NCBI GenBank assembly: GCA_013398055.1
Contig: VZRS01007675.1
Location: 23,972 to 87,971, forward strand
Source: Ifrita kowaldi
Taxonomy: Eukaryota > Chordata > Aves > Passeriformes > Cinclosomatidae
DNA: 64,000 nucleotides
Reading direction: 5' to 3'
Every line of letters starts with the position of its first letter. The stretch's first letter is position 1. Under the pieces are notes generated by a model that was not told the DNA's origin, ran no database searches, and saw nothing but the letters and a program-made list of their open reading frames with translations. This document shows positions 13,540-23,625 of the stretch, one piece after another. The translations under genes were made by a program, and so were the position numbers.

Positions 13540-13835
13540 GCCCAGCACCACCACCATATTCACCATGTCCTCAAGTGCAACATCCACGTGGTTTTTGAAC
13601 ACTTCCAAGGGTGGTGACTCCACCACTGCTCTGGGCAGCGTGTTCCAGTGCTTTACAACCCGTTCAGTTAAAGAATTTCCCCTGATATCCAATCTAAACC
13701 TGCCCTGGCACAACTTGAGGTCATTTTCTCTTACCCTGTCATTTCTTACCTGGGAGAAGAGACTGACATCCCCCTCACTGCCACCTCCTTTCAGGGAGTT
13801 CTAGAGAGCAATAATGTGCTTTTCCTCCAGCTGAG
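13540..13835 (-). mobile_element. CR1 LINE 3' region, antisense
   Basis: Read on the plus strand this is the complement of a CR1 3' region: cagcaccaccaccatattc, then tcctcaagtgcaacatccac, then a ggtggtgactccaccact block, the ccagtgctttacaacccg block, a gatatccaatctaaacctgc block and a tgggagaagagactgacatc block. The block order is intact for nearly 300 bp. The 3' octamer end is not recognisable, so the end nearest 13540 is trimmed or diverged. Not coding. Confidence 0.88.
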
Positions 13836-14777
13836 GGTCTTGAACTGATTATTTAAGTTTCAGGAACTGATGGTTTTATCTTTCCCTTGCCTCCAGACTA
13901 TGCTGGACTCCTCACCTGGAGTCTGGTCTGGAGAGTGTCTTCACCTCGGTCCAAACAGGCCAATTGTCCCCACTTCAGGAAAATTCTGGACTCTCTGGAA
14001 GGCTGCCAGTTGTCCCCTTGTCCCTCTGCACGATGTTGATGCTGGGAGGCAGTGCTGTGTTGCCTTTTAATGACCACAGCAATGTTCTCAGAGCAGAGCA
14101 GCCTGCATGTGTTTAAAGCAGCAAAATTAAGCTCCCCCTGGCCCCCAACCCCAGCCAAAAATGAAAAGTACAACAAGGTTGGAGGGGAAATGGCCCAGCT
14201 GGGCGTTCTGCCTGCCTGCCTTCAGCAGAGCCACGAGCTGGCTGTCTGTCAGGGAGTTTCCTTCCCTGTCAGCCCAGTCCTGTCCCTCAAGGATGGGGAA
14301 GGAAAGGGTGCAGGGAGGTAGAGGGGACTGGCAGCAATCAGTCAATCCTGGTCAATCTTTTTTCCATAAATTTCCATCCACTCGTAGCTCAAAATCCATG
14401 GCATTGAAATGATCAACAGTGAAACGAAACACGAAGATTAGCAGGGCAAGGTTTCAGCAGCTCAAAGGTTCTTATTTGGCCCGTTTCAGGACTTATTTTT
14501 CCATTTGAAATTTTCCTCCTCTTTTAGGCTGAAAAAAAGGAGATGCATATGAAACATGGAACCCACACCTGAACTGGAAAAAATATTTCCCTCTGCTTTT
14601 GAATGGCTCCTTTCCCAGGCTGCCAGCCAGCCACCCAGCTCTCTGCAAAGTCCCTTTGGGCACGAGCAGTCTGCCAGCAGCTCATTTCTGCACTCCCAGC
14701 CCTGCAAAATGCTGCTGCTGTTGCCACAAAGGCCTGGTCTCGCAGTGGGGTGCCCCAAGAAGCTCCTTTCTGATAAG
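13836..14777. other. Non-coding, no gene recognised
   Basis: Unique-looking sequence between two CR1 copies. The 14 kb part is GC-moderate and becomes AT-richer near 14480-14560. No exon or RNA was recognised. Confidence 0.6.
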
Positions 14778-15155
14778 GCACTGTTGGCCAGAGGGCAGGA
14801 AGGGGTCTGGACAGGCTGGGTCCATGGGCTCAGGCCAATTGTATGAGGGTCAACCAGGCCAAGTGCTGAGTCCTGCCCCTGGGTCACAACAACCCCCTGC
14901 AGCTCCAGGCTGGGGCAGAGGGGCTGGGAAGTGTCCGGTGGGAAAGGCCCTGGGGGTGCTGGCCAACAGCAGCTGAACATGAGCCAGGTGTGCCCAGGTG
15001 GGCAAGAGGCCGATGGCACCTGGCCTGTCCCAGCCATGGGGTGACCAGCAGGACCAGGACAGTGACTGTCCCCCTGACTGCGCACTGGTGAGGCCACTCC
15101 TCAAGTGCTGGAGTCAGTTTTGGGCAAGAAAGACACTGAGGGGCTGGAGCATGGC
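14778..15155 (+). mobile_element. CR1 LINE internal fragment upstream of the 3' end
   Basis: Blocks in CR1 order include ctgttggccagagggcagga, gtctggacaggctgggtcca, ggccaattgtatgagggtc, ggtcacaacaaccccctgc, a gctgaacatgagccaggtg segment, an actggtgaggccactcctca segment and a tcagttttgggcaagaaaga segment. This region lies farther upstream in CR1 than the other copies here. Frameshifts and small deletions relative to the familiar CR1 reading make it inactive. A long minus-strand open frame across it (14486-15097) is an antisense by-product and not a gene. Similarity fades after about 15155, though diverged CR1 may continue to about 15360. Confidence 0.85.
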
Positions 15156-16500
15156 TTTAACCACCCAGCAGAGCACCCCAGGGAAAGCTCCTGGAGCGCT
15201 TCCCCTGAGAGTGAAAGGAAAAAGATCCAGTCAGGACCTGTGTCCTGTGTCCTGCTGACCAAGGAGCGCAAAGCAGGGACACAGAGCAGCCGTTCCCTGT
15301 CCTGGGACTGGCTGTGAAGCCCTGAGGCTGCCAGTGCTGTCACCCAGGAGCAGGAGGAGGTGCTTTAGATGCTGAAAGTTGGCAGAAGGGGTGCACCAGC
15401 AGAGGGTTTGTGCAGGTGTCTGTCTTGGCTGCAACTCTGTGTTACGTAAAACTGATGCAGTTTTCTGTGCAGGCAAAGCCTTTCCTGGCTGGAAAGGGGA
15501 TGTGAGAGATGCAGGTTTGGGAGAGCACCAGGGATGGCAAGGGGAGGGTTGGGATCTCTGATTCAGTCCTCGTCACTCTGGGAATTTCAGCAGCTGCAAA
15601 AACCTCCTGAATCTTGTGGAGCAGTGACTTGAAACTCCCCACAGGCACTATGGCAATTCCCAGCTGCAGCTGCAGCAAGTGGATGTGCTGTTCTGAGCCC
15701 TGGACATCTCTCTCTCCCATGGGATGTGTTACTCTCCCTGCCAACCTCAGCTGCTCCTTCCCAGCCTCCTTGAGGAAACCAAACCATTTCCTCACCCCCT
15801 GCTGTCCTCACAGAGCAGAAGGTGAAGCCCGCCTTAGATTGAGCACTGTTCAAGCTGGACACCAGCAAGACAGTCCTGGATAAGGCCTATCCCTGTATTT
15901 CTGCTCCCTGGAGTCAGCTGATAACCAGGATTGTGGAAGATTTTGGGCCAGATGAAACAGCTGAATGGGTCACTGTGGAGAACAAAGCACCTCCACATGG
16001 CTGCACCAGTTCCCTGAACTGGCAGCTTGTTCAGGTGAACAGTGCCAGTGTGGGAGCTCTCAGTTTGGGTTAAGAAGTGTTTGTTTTGGAGTTATGGGAG
16101 TTAATTATGATGTTTTCCTCAGACTAATTCAAAAAAGAGAATTACAGCATCCTTGTGGTGTTTGCCTGTGTCTAATGAAATGCACTTAAAAGCCTGAGTC
16201 TAAATCACTTGTTGATTTTTTGGGAGGTTTGGTTTAATTATGCTGGTTTAGAAAACAAGGTCTTCAGCATGTTGGATGCTGCTGTGAAAAATTTACTCTT
16301 TGTCTAGTTATTTCAGTAGAATTATGCTGGTACAAACACTCCACTAAAAACAGAGGAAAAAAGAACAGGCAACGACCAAGAGAAGCAATCTAGACCCGAT
16401 CAAGCAACCGTCTGCTCAAACTCCCCCAGAATTTATGAATATATTTTTTTTATTTTTATTACTTATATTGTTTATATGAATGCACTTGTGCTGCTGGTCA
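15156..16500. other. Non-coding, possibly diverged CR1 at its start
   Basis: The first 200 bases may be heavily diverged CR1 continuing from the fragment before it. The remainder is unique-looking. From about 16200 the sequence becomes AT-rich, ending in a T/A-rich run at 16441-16480 just before the next CR1 copy. Confidence 0.5.
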
Positions 16501-16680
16501 AGGGTGGTCAGACCCTGGCACAGGGTGCCCAGAGCAGCTGTGGCTGCCCCATCCCTGGCAGTGTCCAAGGCCAGGCTGGATGGGGCTTGGAGCAGCCTGG
16601 AATAGTGGAAGGTGGCCCTGACCATGGCAAGGGGTGGAAAAAAGTCCTTTTGAACCCAAAACTTTCTGGGATGGTCTGGT
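16501..16680 (+). mobile_element. CR1 LINE, 5'-truncated 3' end
   Basis: The order is agggtggtcagaccctggca, cagggtgcccagagcagctg, a ccatccctggcagtgtccaa block, a gatggggcttggagcagcct block, and a terminal segment with cccaaaactttctgggatgg. This matches the same CR1 3' type seen at 3.6 kb and, reversed, at 39.3 kb. The octamer tail is degraded. About 180 bp, non-coding. Confidence 0.88.
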
Positions 16681-19600
16681 TCTCTGAAGTCAGCCCAAAA
16701 CAGCACGGGATGTCCAAGCTGCGTTGGGAAAGCGCAGTGTGATCCTCACCTGGCCTCCCCAGCTGGGGTGCAACCTCCAGAGAACATCATGAGCAAGTTC
16801 CAGGGGTCTTTTTGGACCCTGGCTTCAGCACTGGCCAAACCTCAGAACCTCAGACATCCACGAACATATTAAGCAGTGGGCATGTGAAGACAGCAAGTTA
16901 ATTCAGTTGTATTACAGCTGAGGTAGATTTAGATCTCTACAAAGTCTGGCACTGGTTCCTATTTTTCACCCAAAGTGTTCTCTTCAATCTTAAAAATGGC
17001 TTTGATATGTGCTGAGTACCAGAGAGGCTGTGATCAATTTGTTAGAATGAGTTTATTAAAGACAAGAGTCCTCAGAAGAAGAAATTGGGAACATGGCACC
17101 TGTACTTATCTCTGTCAATTGAGATGGATTCTGAAAACCTGAGCTTCCTCTCTCCAGCTTTGCTGCAGCTCTGATCTTTCACACACACACACACACACAC
17201 TGCTGCTCTGAGCTGTGCTGGTTGATCTGCTTTTCCCCCCTGAACACTGGGAGATTCCTTTCTCTCCCTCCCCACTGTGCCAGAAATAATCAAAACAAAT
17301 ATGCCAAATTGCTGAAAATTTTCCTCTTTCAAGTAGACCCAACCTGTGTGCCAGTTTGTGTCTAATTTCAAAATCAGCTTCAGCCAAAAGTGTGCAGGAT
17401 TGGTTTTGACACCAAGTGAAATGTTTTGAAATGGCCTTTTCTAAACTTTTGACACTGAGGCAAATTTTGTTTAGCCTAACATTAAAAACCAGAGTGGACA
17501 ATAAAGGACATTTTTCTCTTCCTGTTGAAGGAACCACTTAGGCCTGACTTAGTTTTGCCAAAGTGGTTGACCCAAATTCCCTCTGCTTTCTTTGGGTTCA
17601 GCCACTCACATGACAAATAATCTGTTCAGCCTGCTGTAATTCACAATATCTGCTGGTTTCTTGCCTTCTGCCCTGGCTTTCCTCCTGCAAGGTCTGTTGC
17701 CTTCTTTCCCCACCCAGTCTGGTGCCAGCCCCCACTAAATCCCCCTTTGTTTGTGACACAGCCCCTTCTCTCAAGGCTGTTCCTCTGTGGAGGGCCATTG
17801 AATCGTTTGGCATAATTCCCTTGTTATTCAGCACGGCAAATGTATGTACACATCACAGGGATGAATAATGGATGCTAATAATGCACCATTAATTCACCAT
17901 AGGTGTGTGTTACAAAGTCAGCATCAGAAGTGGGGTCAGCACAGGGAATTCCCCGTCCCCCTGTCGGGCTCCTGAGGAGGGGTTTGATGAGACCTGAGCA
18001 GAGTGTGAGCCAAGGTGCTCCCACATCAGCCAGGGAGGGTCTGGGGGCAGGAGGAGACACTGTCCCTGTGCTCTCAGAGCGGAGGGAAGGGCTGGAAACT
18101 GCAGAGCCAGGAGCTGAGTTACTCCCACACGGCACTGCACGAAACTGGGCAGGGGATCAGTTCCTCCCCTACCTCCTCCTCATCCTCCCCGACCCAGGAC
18201 ATCAAATCAACACCAGCTGTTCTCCAAACTCCTGCTGCTGCCAGGCAAGGTCCTGGGCAGAGCCTTATCCCTCCTGCTTAATCGCATTTGTTCCCTGTGT
18301 CACCATCAGCCAGGCTGGCACTCACACATGACAGCTTTGATCGTCCCAGCCGTGCTGCAGGAAGCCTGGCAGGGCCAGGGCTGCCTGCTGGGGACCATTA
18401 AAGCCCACTTGTTAATGTACCTGATGTCTGAGGCTCTTTGCACCACGTCCAAGAGGCAGGATTAGCCTTGGCCATGAGCAAGAGTGGGTTCCCACAGTCC
18501 CCAGCGCCTGTGCTGCCATCCAGGGAGCACCTACACCTCCTCCACCTCTTCTCTTTTCCACTGAGATTTAGCAAAGCCACAGATGGACTCTGGCTCGGAG
18601 CAGCCAGAAGGATGTGGTGGGAAAGGAGTATCCAGAACAAAGCTGGTTCATCTTCCTGAGTGCCACTGCCTGTCCCCAGTTAACAATTCCTGCCCGTGGG
18701 AACAGGGGGAATGTCCCTCTGTGCTTCACAGGCTCTGCTGCTGTGGTGAGCAGGGACCCCACGTGTGTCCAGCAGAGTCCTCCTGTGTTCCCTGACGAGC
18801 AGGCAGAGCATTGTTCTGTTCCAGGTGGGCTGTGGGCCCACCCCAATCCCACGCTCAGCCCTTGCATCCTTGTCGCATCTGGGAGAATGAGAGATGTGAT
18901 GAAACACAGATTGTCTGAGTTATGGCACATAAAGGGGCTTGGCCAGGCTCTGACCTCAGCCGCAGGCACGGGGAACCCAGCACCACCAACTTCTGAGAGC
19001 AGCCATCAGAATCTATGCCCCACATCTTGGAAAACCCTGCTCCCACCCCATTTCCCCTGCTGCAGCCAGACTTACAAGGGTCAGGGACTAATAACAGCTT
19101 GAAATATCCTCACAACAGCACCAGCAGTGCAAGTGCTGAGCAACCAGACTGAGCTGAGTGGTTCAGCAGCTCCTCTGCTCCTGACTTTCCCCTGACCCTG
19201 CTTTTCACATGTCCTCGTTTGCAGCTTGGCTGATGCCAAAGCTTACAAGCCACTGCAATGCTGCTGCTCTCCATTGCTGTTCCTTCTGCTCCTCCTTCGT
19301 GTTTGGCTCCACACTCCTTCCCACTTGTCATCACTGACAGGGGAGCAGCTGCCGTCAGCCAAACCCTTACTTAAGGGGAAAAAAGTTTAAATTGCTCCAA
19401 GAGAGACTCTTCTGAAGATGGGCTGAAAGAAAGTGAGTTCTTTAACCAAGTCTTCAAGCCAGGGAGCCCTTGCGTGCTGTGAAGGCAGAAAGCAGAAGAA
19501 ATTCCCTGCAGGAGGGACCTGACCCCGAGTTAAGCTGAGGATCCCACACTTTTCCTGTGCCAACCTGCAAACCCACCGTGAGCGAGCACTGCTGGCCCCA

Positions 19601-20586
19601 GAGATGCTGGCAGTGCCACCAGCACAGCTTGTCCCACACTTCCCCAGGCCAGGACTCACAGCACAGCCCCACCACGGCAAACTGCTCCCTTCCCAACCTT
19701 GGCATGTGCTGCCTGCACAATTCCTGCCTCGACGTGACGTGGAACAGCAGCAGCACACGAAAGGTCAGCTTTCCATTCTGAGCAATTTAAGTTCTATCAA
19801 ACTCAGAAAAAGCTCATGGTTCTGCATCACATAAAAACACGGTAAAATTGCAGAAATGTGTTTGACAAATCCATCAAGTTACATCAACAGAGAGCTTGGT
19901 GTTTCTGGATCTCTCCATGCATGCTATGGAAAGCAGTGGGAGTTTGCCAGAGGCTTTCACCAGAGCTGAGCTGCACCTTGGAAATGCAGCTCTCCACAAG
20001 ATCATCATTTGCTCACAGCCAAGCACAGGAGCTGTGGGGTCTCATCCCCTCCATCTTTTTGAAGGGCTGTGCAAGGGACAGGAAAAACTGTGGTTCATTG
20101 TATTCCCCTCGTGCAAGGTGACTGATTTCTTTAATTTCTGGATTTGCCTGCTGCAAACTTCCACCAGCCTTTGCTGTTTATCCAGTGACAGCCTGAGCAC
20201 GGGGGCAGGTTTTTCTCCTCTCACCCTCCCTTTCCCCTCTTGTCTACCCATGAAAACTGTCAGGAAAGGAAAGCCAAGGAAAGGAAAACCAAGCTGGGAA
20301 TAGAGGGTGACCACTGTGACAGCAGTACCCTGACCAGCCAGGTGTATCCTCACCACATCGAAAAAGGTGAGCGTGTGTCACCTTCAGGAAAAGGAAGATG
20401 TTGCCAGTTAAGTCAGGAATAGTTGAGGACAGAGCCAGAAACCACATCAGAGCTGAAGTGTAGCTCTTAAACTGATGGTTGACACTGGGGGGGTCCCAGA
20501 TGAGGCTGATCCAGGCAACTGAAGCCTATTAATGCACACAGAGGCATGAAAAAAGCCCTTTCATTTCTCTTTCTGGTGTAGTACAT
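16681..20586. other. Non-coding with a (CA)n microsatellite
   Basis: No exon, RNA or transposon was recognised. A perfect CA dinucleotide run of about ten units lies at 17180-17200 and is probably length-polymorphic. A purine-rich GGAAA-type stretch is at about 20262-20290. Open frames up to about 160 codons occur on both strands without support. Confidence 0.55.
17180..17200. repeat. (CA)10 microsatellite
   Basis: An uninterrupted run of about ten CA units. Simple-sequence repeat with no further context. Confidence 0.95.
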
Positions 20587-21957
20587 TTTTCCTTTATCAG
20601 ACTGTCTGATCATCACACACATTAGCTGTTCTCCCAAGAGAGACAAATGCTACAAAAAAACCCACAGTACCAAGGGAAAAGCAAGGATGCTGACAGTGCT
20701 CCAGGTGGAAAAACCACGCAGGTATTTGGGTGAATCACATCCCACCCCCAACCACGAAACACACCAGGAACCACTCAGTGAGGGGAAGGCTTGGAGAAAA
20801 ATCTGGGAAGGAGGAGAATTGAGGCATCAGGGTCAGCCCTGAGCCAGAACATGACCCTTATGCCAAAGAAGAAAGGGGCTGAAGTCACCAGTGGTCACCT
20901 GGCTGCCACCATGGCATCGCTCCCCTCTGCAGGGGGGTTAAAGCAGCCCCAGCCCTGCAGTTTCTGCAGCACTTTTCTTGCTCTGCCAGGGAAATGAAAT
21001 GCTGTGCAAAGGGTGACAGACTGGCATCCGAGGACAGACAGCTCTGCAAAGGTCTGCCTGGGGAGAGGGAGGATTCCTGCAGACAGCTGGGCTGGTGCAG
21101 CACAGGCAGCCTGGCCTCATACAGGAACCTCAGAGTTTATCTTTCATCTTCCAGGATAAAGTCAGGAGTTGTTCCAAGCAAATATTTAGGAAAAGGGCAG
21201 CCCAATTTATGGAGCTGAGTGAGAAGGTGTGAAGGCCTGACTGGGCATAAAATTAAGCCTCAGTGTTTGCTGCTTCTCTTCCCTGCCAGGTGTCCAAATC
21301 TCTGCTTGGATAAAACTGAGTGTGCCGCCAGTCCTGAAGAGTCCTGCCTGGAAATTCTCCACTGGAGTCTTCCCTGGAGTCACTGTAATCCAGGGTGGGT
21401 GGGAATTATGCTGCTCACTTAGAGAAACCTGTGGCCATCTGGCCAGGGATGATAGCAGGGCATATTTTTATGTGAAGTGTAGGCAGGGGGAGGGTCAGTA
21501 TCAGAACATCTTGACAAGAAAACACATTATTTTCTTCAAGCAGGGCATTGCACGTGGTTCCCTTGCTTGAATCACTTGGGTATCACATTGGATTTTATTG
21601 TGCCCAAACCAATCCACTGCATCTACCAATCCGTCTGCTTGTGCTGAAGAATTCCCAGAATGTGAACATGTCTTCCAGTGTTTGTTTAAAGTATTTGGCC
21701 TTGCTGAAGACTTCATATGAACGCTCTGGAAATGAAGAGTGTTGCCCTTGGTGCAGCTGTGCTGCAGTTTGTGGAGGGATGTGTGATTTTCTGAGCCACA
21801 GAATGGGCAGATGGGGTGGGGGAAGTGGAGGGTGGGTTAAGGATAGGATGGCAAACAGCTTTGACATCTCACAAATTAGGAACTGTTGTTGCTAGGACTG
21901 TGTCCCAGACCCCATATGATTTAAATCCTGGGAGCAAGCAGCAGGAGGAGCTTTGTT
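20587..21957. repeat. Tandem duplicate, copy 1 of 2 (1,371 bp)
   Basis: This segment recurs head to tail at a constant offset of 1,372 bases. I found three differences against copy 2: A versus G at 20770/22142, A versus C at 20941/22313, and A versus G at 21020/22392. Everything else compared is identical, including all open frames after 21,219. The content is non-coding, with no CR1 and no recognised exon. Near-identity and the N at the join favour an assembly duplicate over a true genomic one. Confidence 0.97.
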
Positions 21958-21958
21958 N
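21958..21958. other. Single ambiguous base at the duplication junction
   Basis: One N sits exactly between copy 1 and copy 2. It is the only N outside the minisatellite gap. A lone N at a copy boundary is what a minimal-gap join or consensus ambiguity between two contigs would leave. Confidence 0.99.
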
Positions 21959-23329
21959 TTTTCCTTTATCAGACTGTCTGATCATCACACACATTAGCTG
22001 TTCTCCCAAGAGAGACAAATGCTACAAAAAAACCCACAGTACCAAGGGAAAAGCAAGGATGCTGACAGTGCTCCAGGTGGAAAAACCACGCAGGTATTTG
22101 GGTGAATCACATCCCACCCCCAACCACGAAACACACCAGGAGCCACTCAGTGAGGGGAAGGCTTGGAGAAAAATCTGGGAAGGAGGAGAATTGAGGCATC
22201 AGGGTCAGCCCTGAGCCAGAACATGACCCTTATGCCAAAGAAGAAAGGGGCTGAAGTCACCAGTGGTCACCTGGCTGCCACCATGGCATCGCTCCCCTCT
22301 GCAGGGGGGTTACAGCAGCCCCAGCCCTGCAGTTTCTGCAGCACTTTTCTTGCTCTGCCAGGGAAATGAAATGCTGTGCAAAGGGTGACAGGCTGGCATC
22401 CGAGGACAGACAGCTCTGCAAAGGTCTGCCTGGGGAGAGGGAGGATTCCTGCAGACAGCTGGGCTGGTGCAGCACAGGCAGCCTGGCCTCATACAGGAAC
22501 CTCAGAGTTTATCTTTCATCTTCCAGGATAAAGTCAGGAGTTGTTCCAAGCAAATATTTAGGAAAAGGGCAGCCCAATTTATGGAGCTGAGTGAGAAGGT
22601 GTGAAGGCCTGACTGGGCATAAAATTAAGCCTCAGTGTTTGCTGCTTCTCTTCCCTGCCAGGTGTCCAAATCTCTGCTTGGATAAAACTGAGTGTGCCGC
22701 CAGTCCTGAAGAGTCCTGCCTGGAAATTCTCCACTGGAGTCTTCCCTGGAGTCACTGTAATCCAGGGTGGGTGGGAATTATGCTGCTCACTTAGAGAAAC
22801 CTGTGGCCATCTGGCCAGGGATGATAGCAGGGCATATTTTTATGTGAAGTGTAGGCAGGGGGAGGGTCAGTATCAGAACATCTTGACAAGAAAACACATT
22901 ATTTTCTTCAAGCAGGGCATTGCACGTGGTTCCCTTGCTTGAATCACTTGGGTATCACATTGGATTTTATTGTGCCCAAACCAATCCACTGCATCTACCA
23001 ATCCGTCTGCTTGTGCTGAAGAATTCCCAGAATGTGAACATGTCTTCCAGTGTTTGTTTAAAGTATTTGGCCTTGCTGAAGACTTCATATGAACGCTCTG
23101 GAAATGAAGAGTGTTGCCCTTGGTGCAGCTGTGCTGCAGTTTGTGGAGGGATGTGTGATTTTCTGAGCCACAGAATGGGCAGATGGGGTGGGGGAAGTGG
23201 AGGGTGGGTTAAGGATAGGATGGCAAACAGCTTTGACATCTCACAAATTAGGAACTGTTGTTGCTAGGACTGTGTCCCAGACCCCATATGATTTAAATCC
23301 TGGGAGCAAGCAGCAGGAGGAGCTTTGTT
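21959..23329. repeat. Tandem duplicate, copy 2 of 2 (1,371 bp)
   Basis: Second copy of the segment at 20587, with the same orientation and length. It differs at three positions, about 0.2 percent, which is in the range expected between two alleles of one individual. Downstream of it the sequence runs directly into a CR1 fragment. Copy 1 instead ends at the N, so only copy 2 is joined to unique right-hand flank and only copy 1 to unique left-hand flank. Confidence 0.97.
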
Positions 23330-23344
23330 TTATGTTACCTGCAG

Positions 23345-23625
23345 ATCACAGAATAATCATGGAATTGTTAAGGTTGGAAAAAGTCTTTAAGAACATCAAG
23401 TCCAACTCGGCACCACCACCATGCTCACCACTAAACCCTGTCCTCAAGTGCCACATCCACACGTCTTGTGAACACTTCCAGGGATGGTGACTCCACCACT
23501 TCTCTGTTCTGATGTTTGACAATCCTTTCCATGAAGAAATTTTTCCTAATATTGAATCCAATCCTCCCCTAACATAACTTGGGGCCATTTTCTCTGGCCC
23601 TGAACACTTTGTAGAGGAGCATCAA
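23345..23625 (-). mobile_element. CR1 LINE 3' end, antisense
   Basis: It begins with atcacagaataatcatggaa, the complement of the CR1 octamer tail. It continues through ggttggaaaaagtctttaag, aacatcaagtccaactcgg, caccaccaccatgctcacca, the tcctcaagtgccacatccac block and a gaagaaatttttcctaatat block. The terminal 3' end is preserved. It belongs to the same CR1 3' type as the copies at 13.5, 28.4 and 33.2 kb. About 280 bp, non-coding. Confidence 0.92.

Noticed and set aside
14486..15097. Minus-strand open frame of about 200 codons
   Set aside because: It is largely antisense to a CR1 fragment and has no domain.
21816..22214. Open frame spanning the duplication junction
   Set aside because: It crosses the N at 21958 and exists only because of the probable false join.
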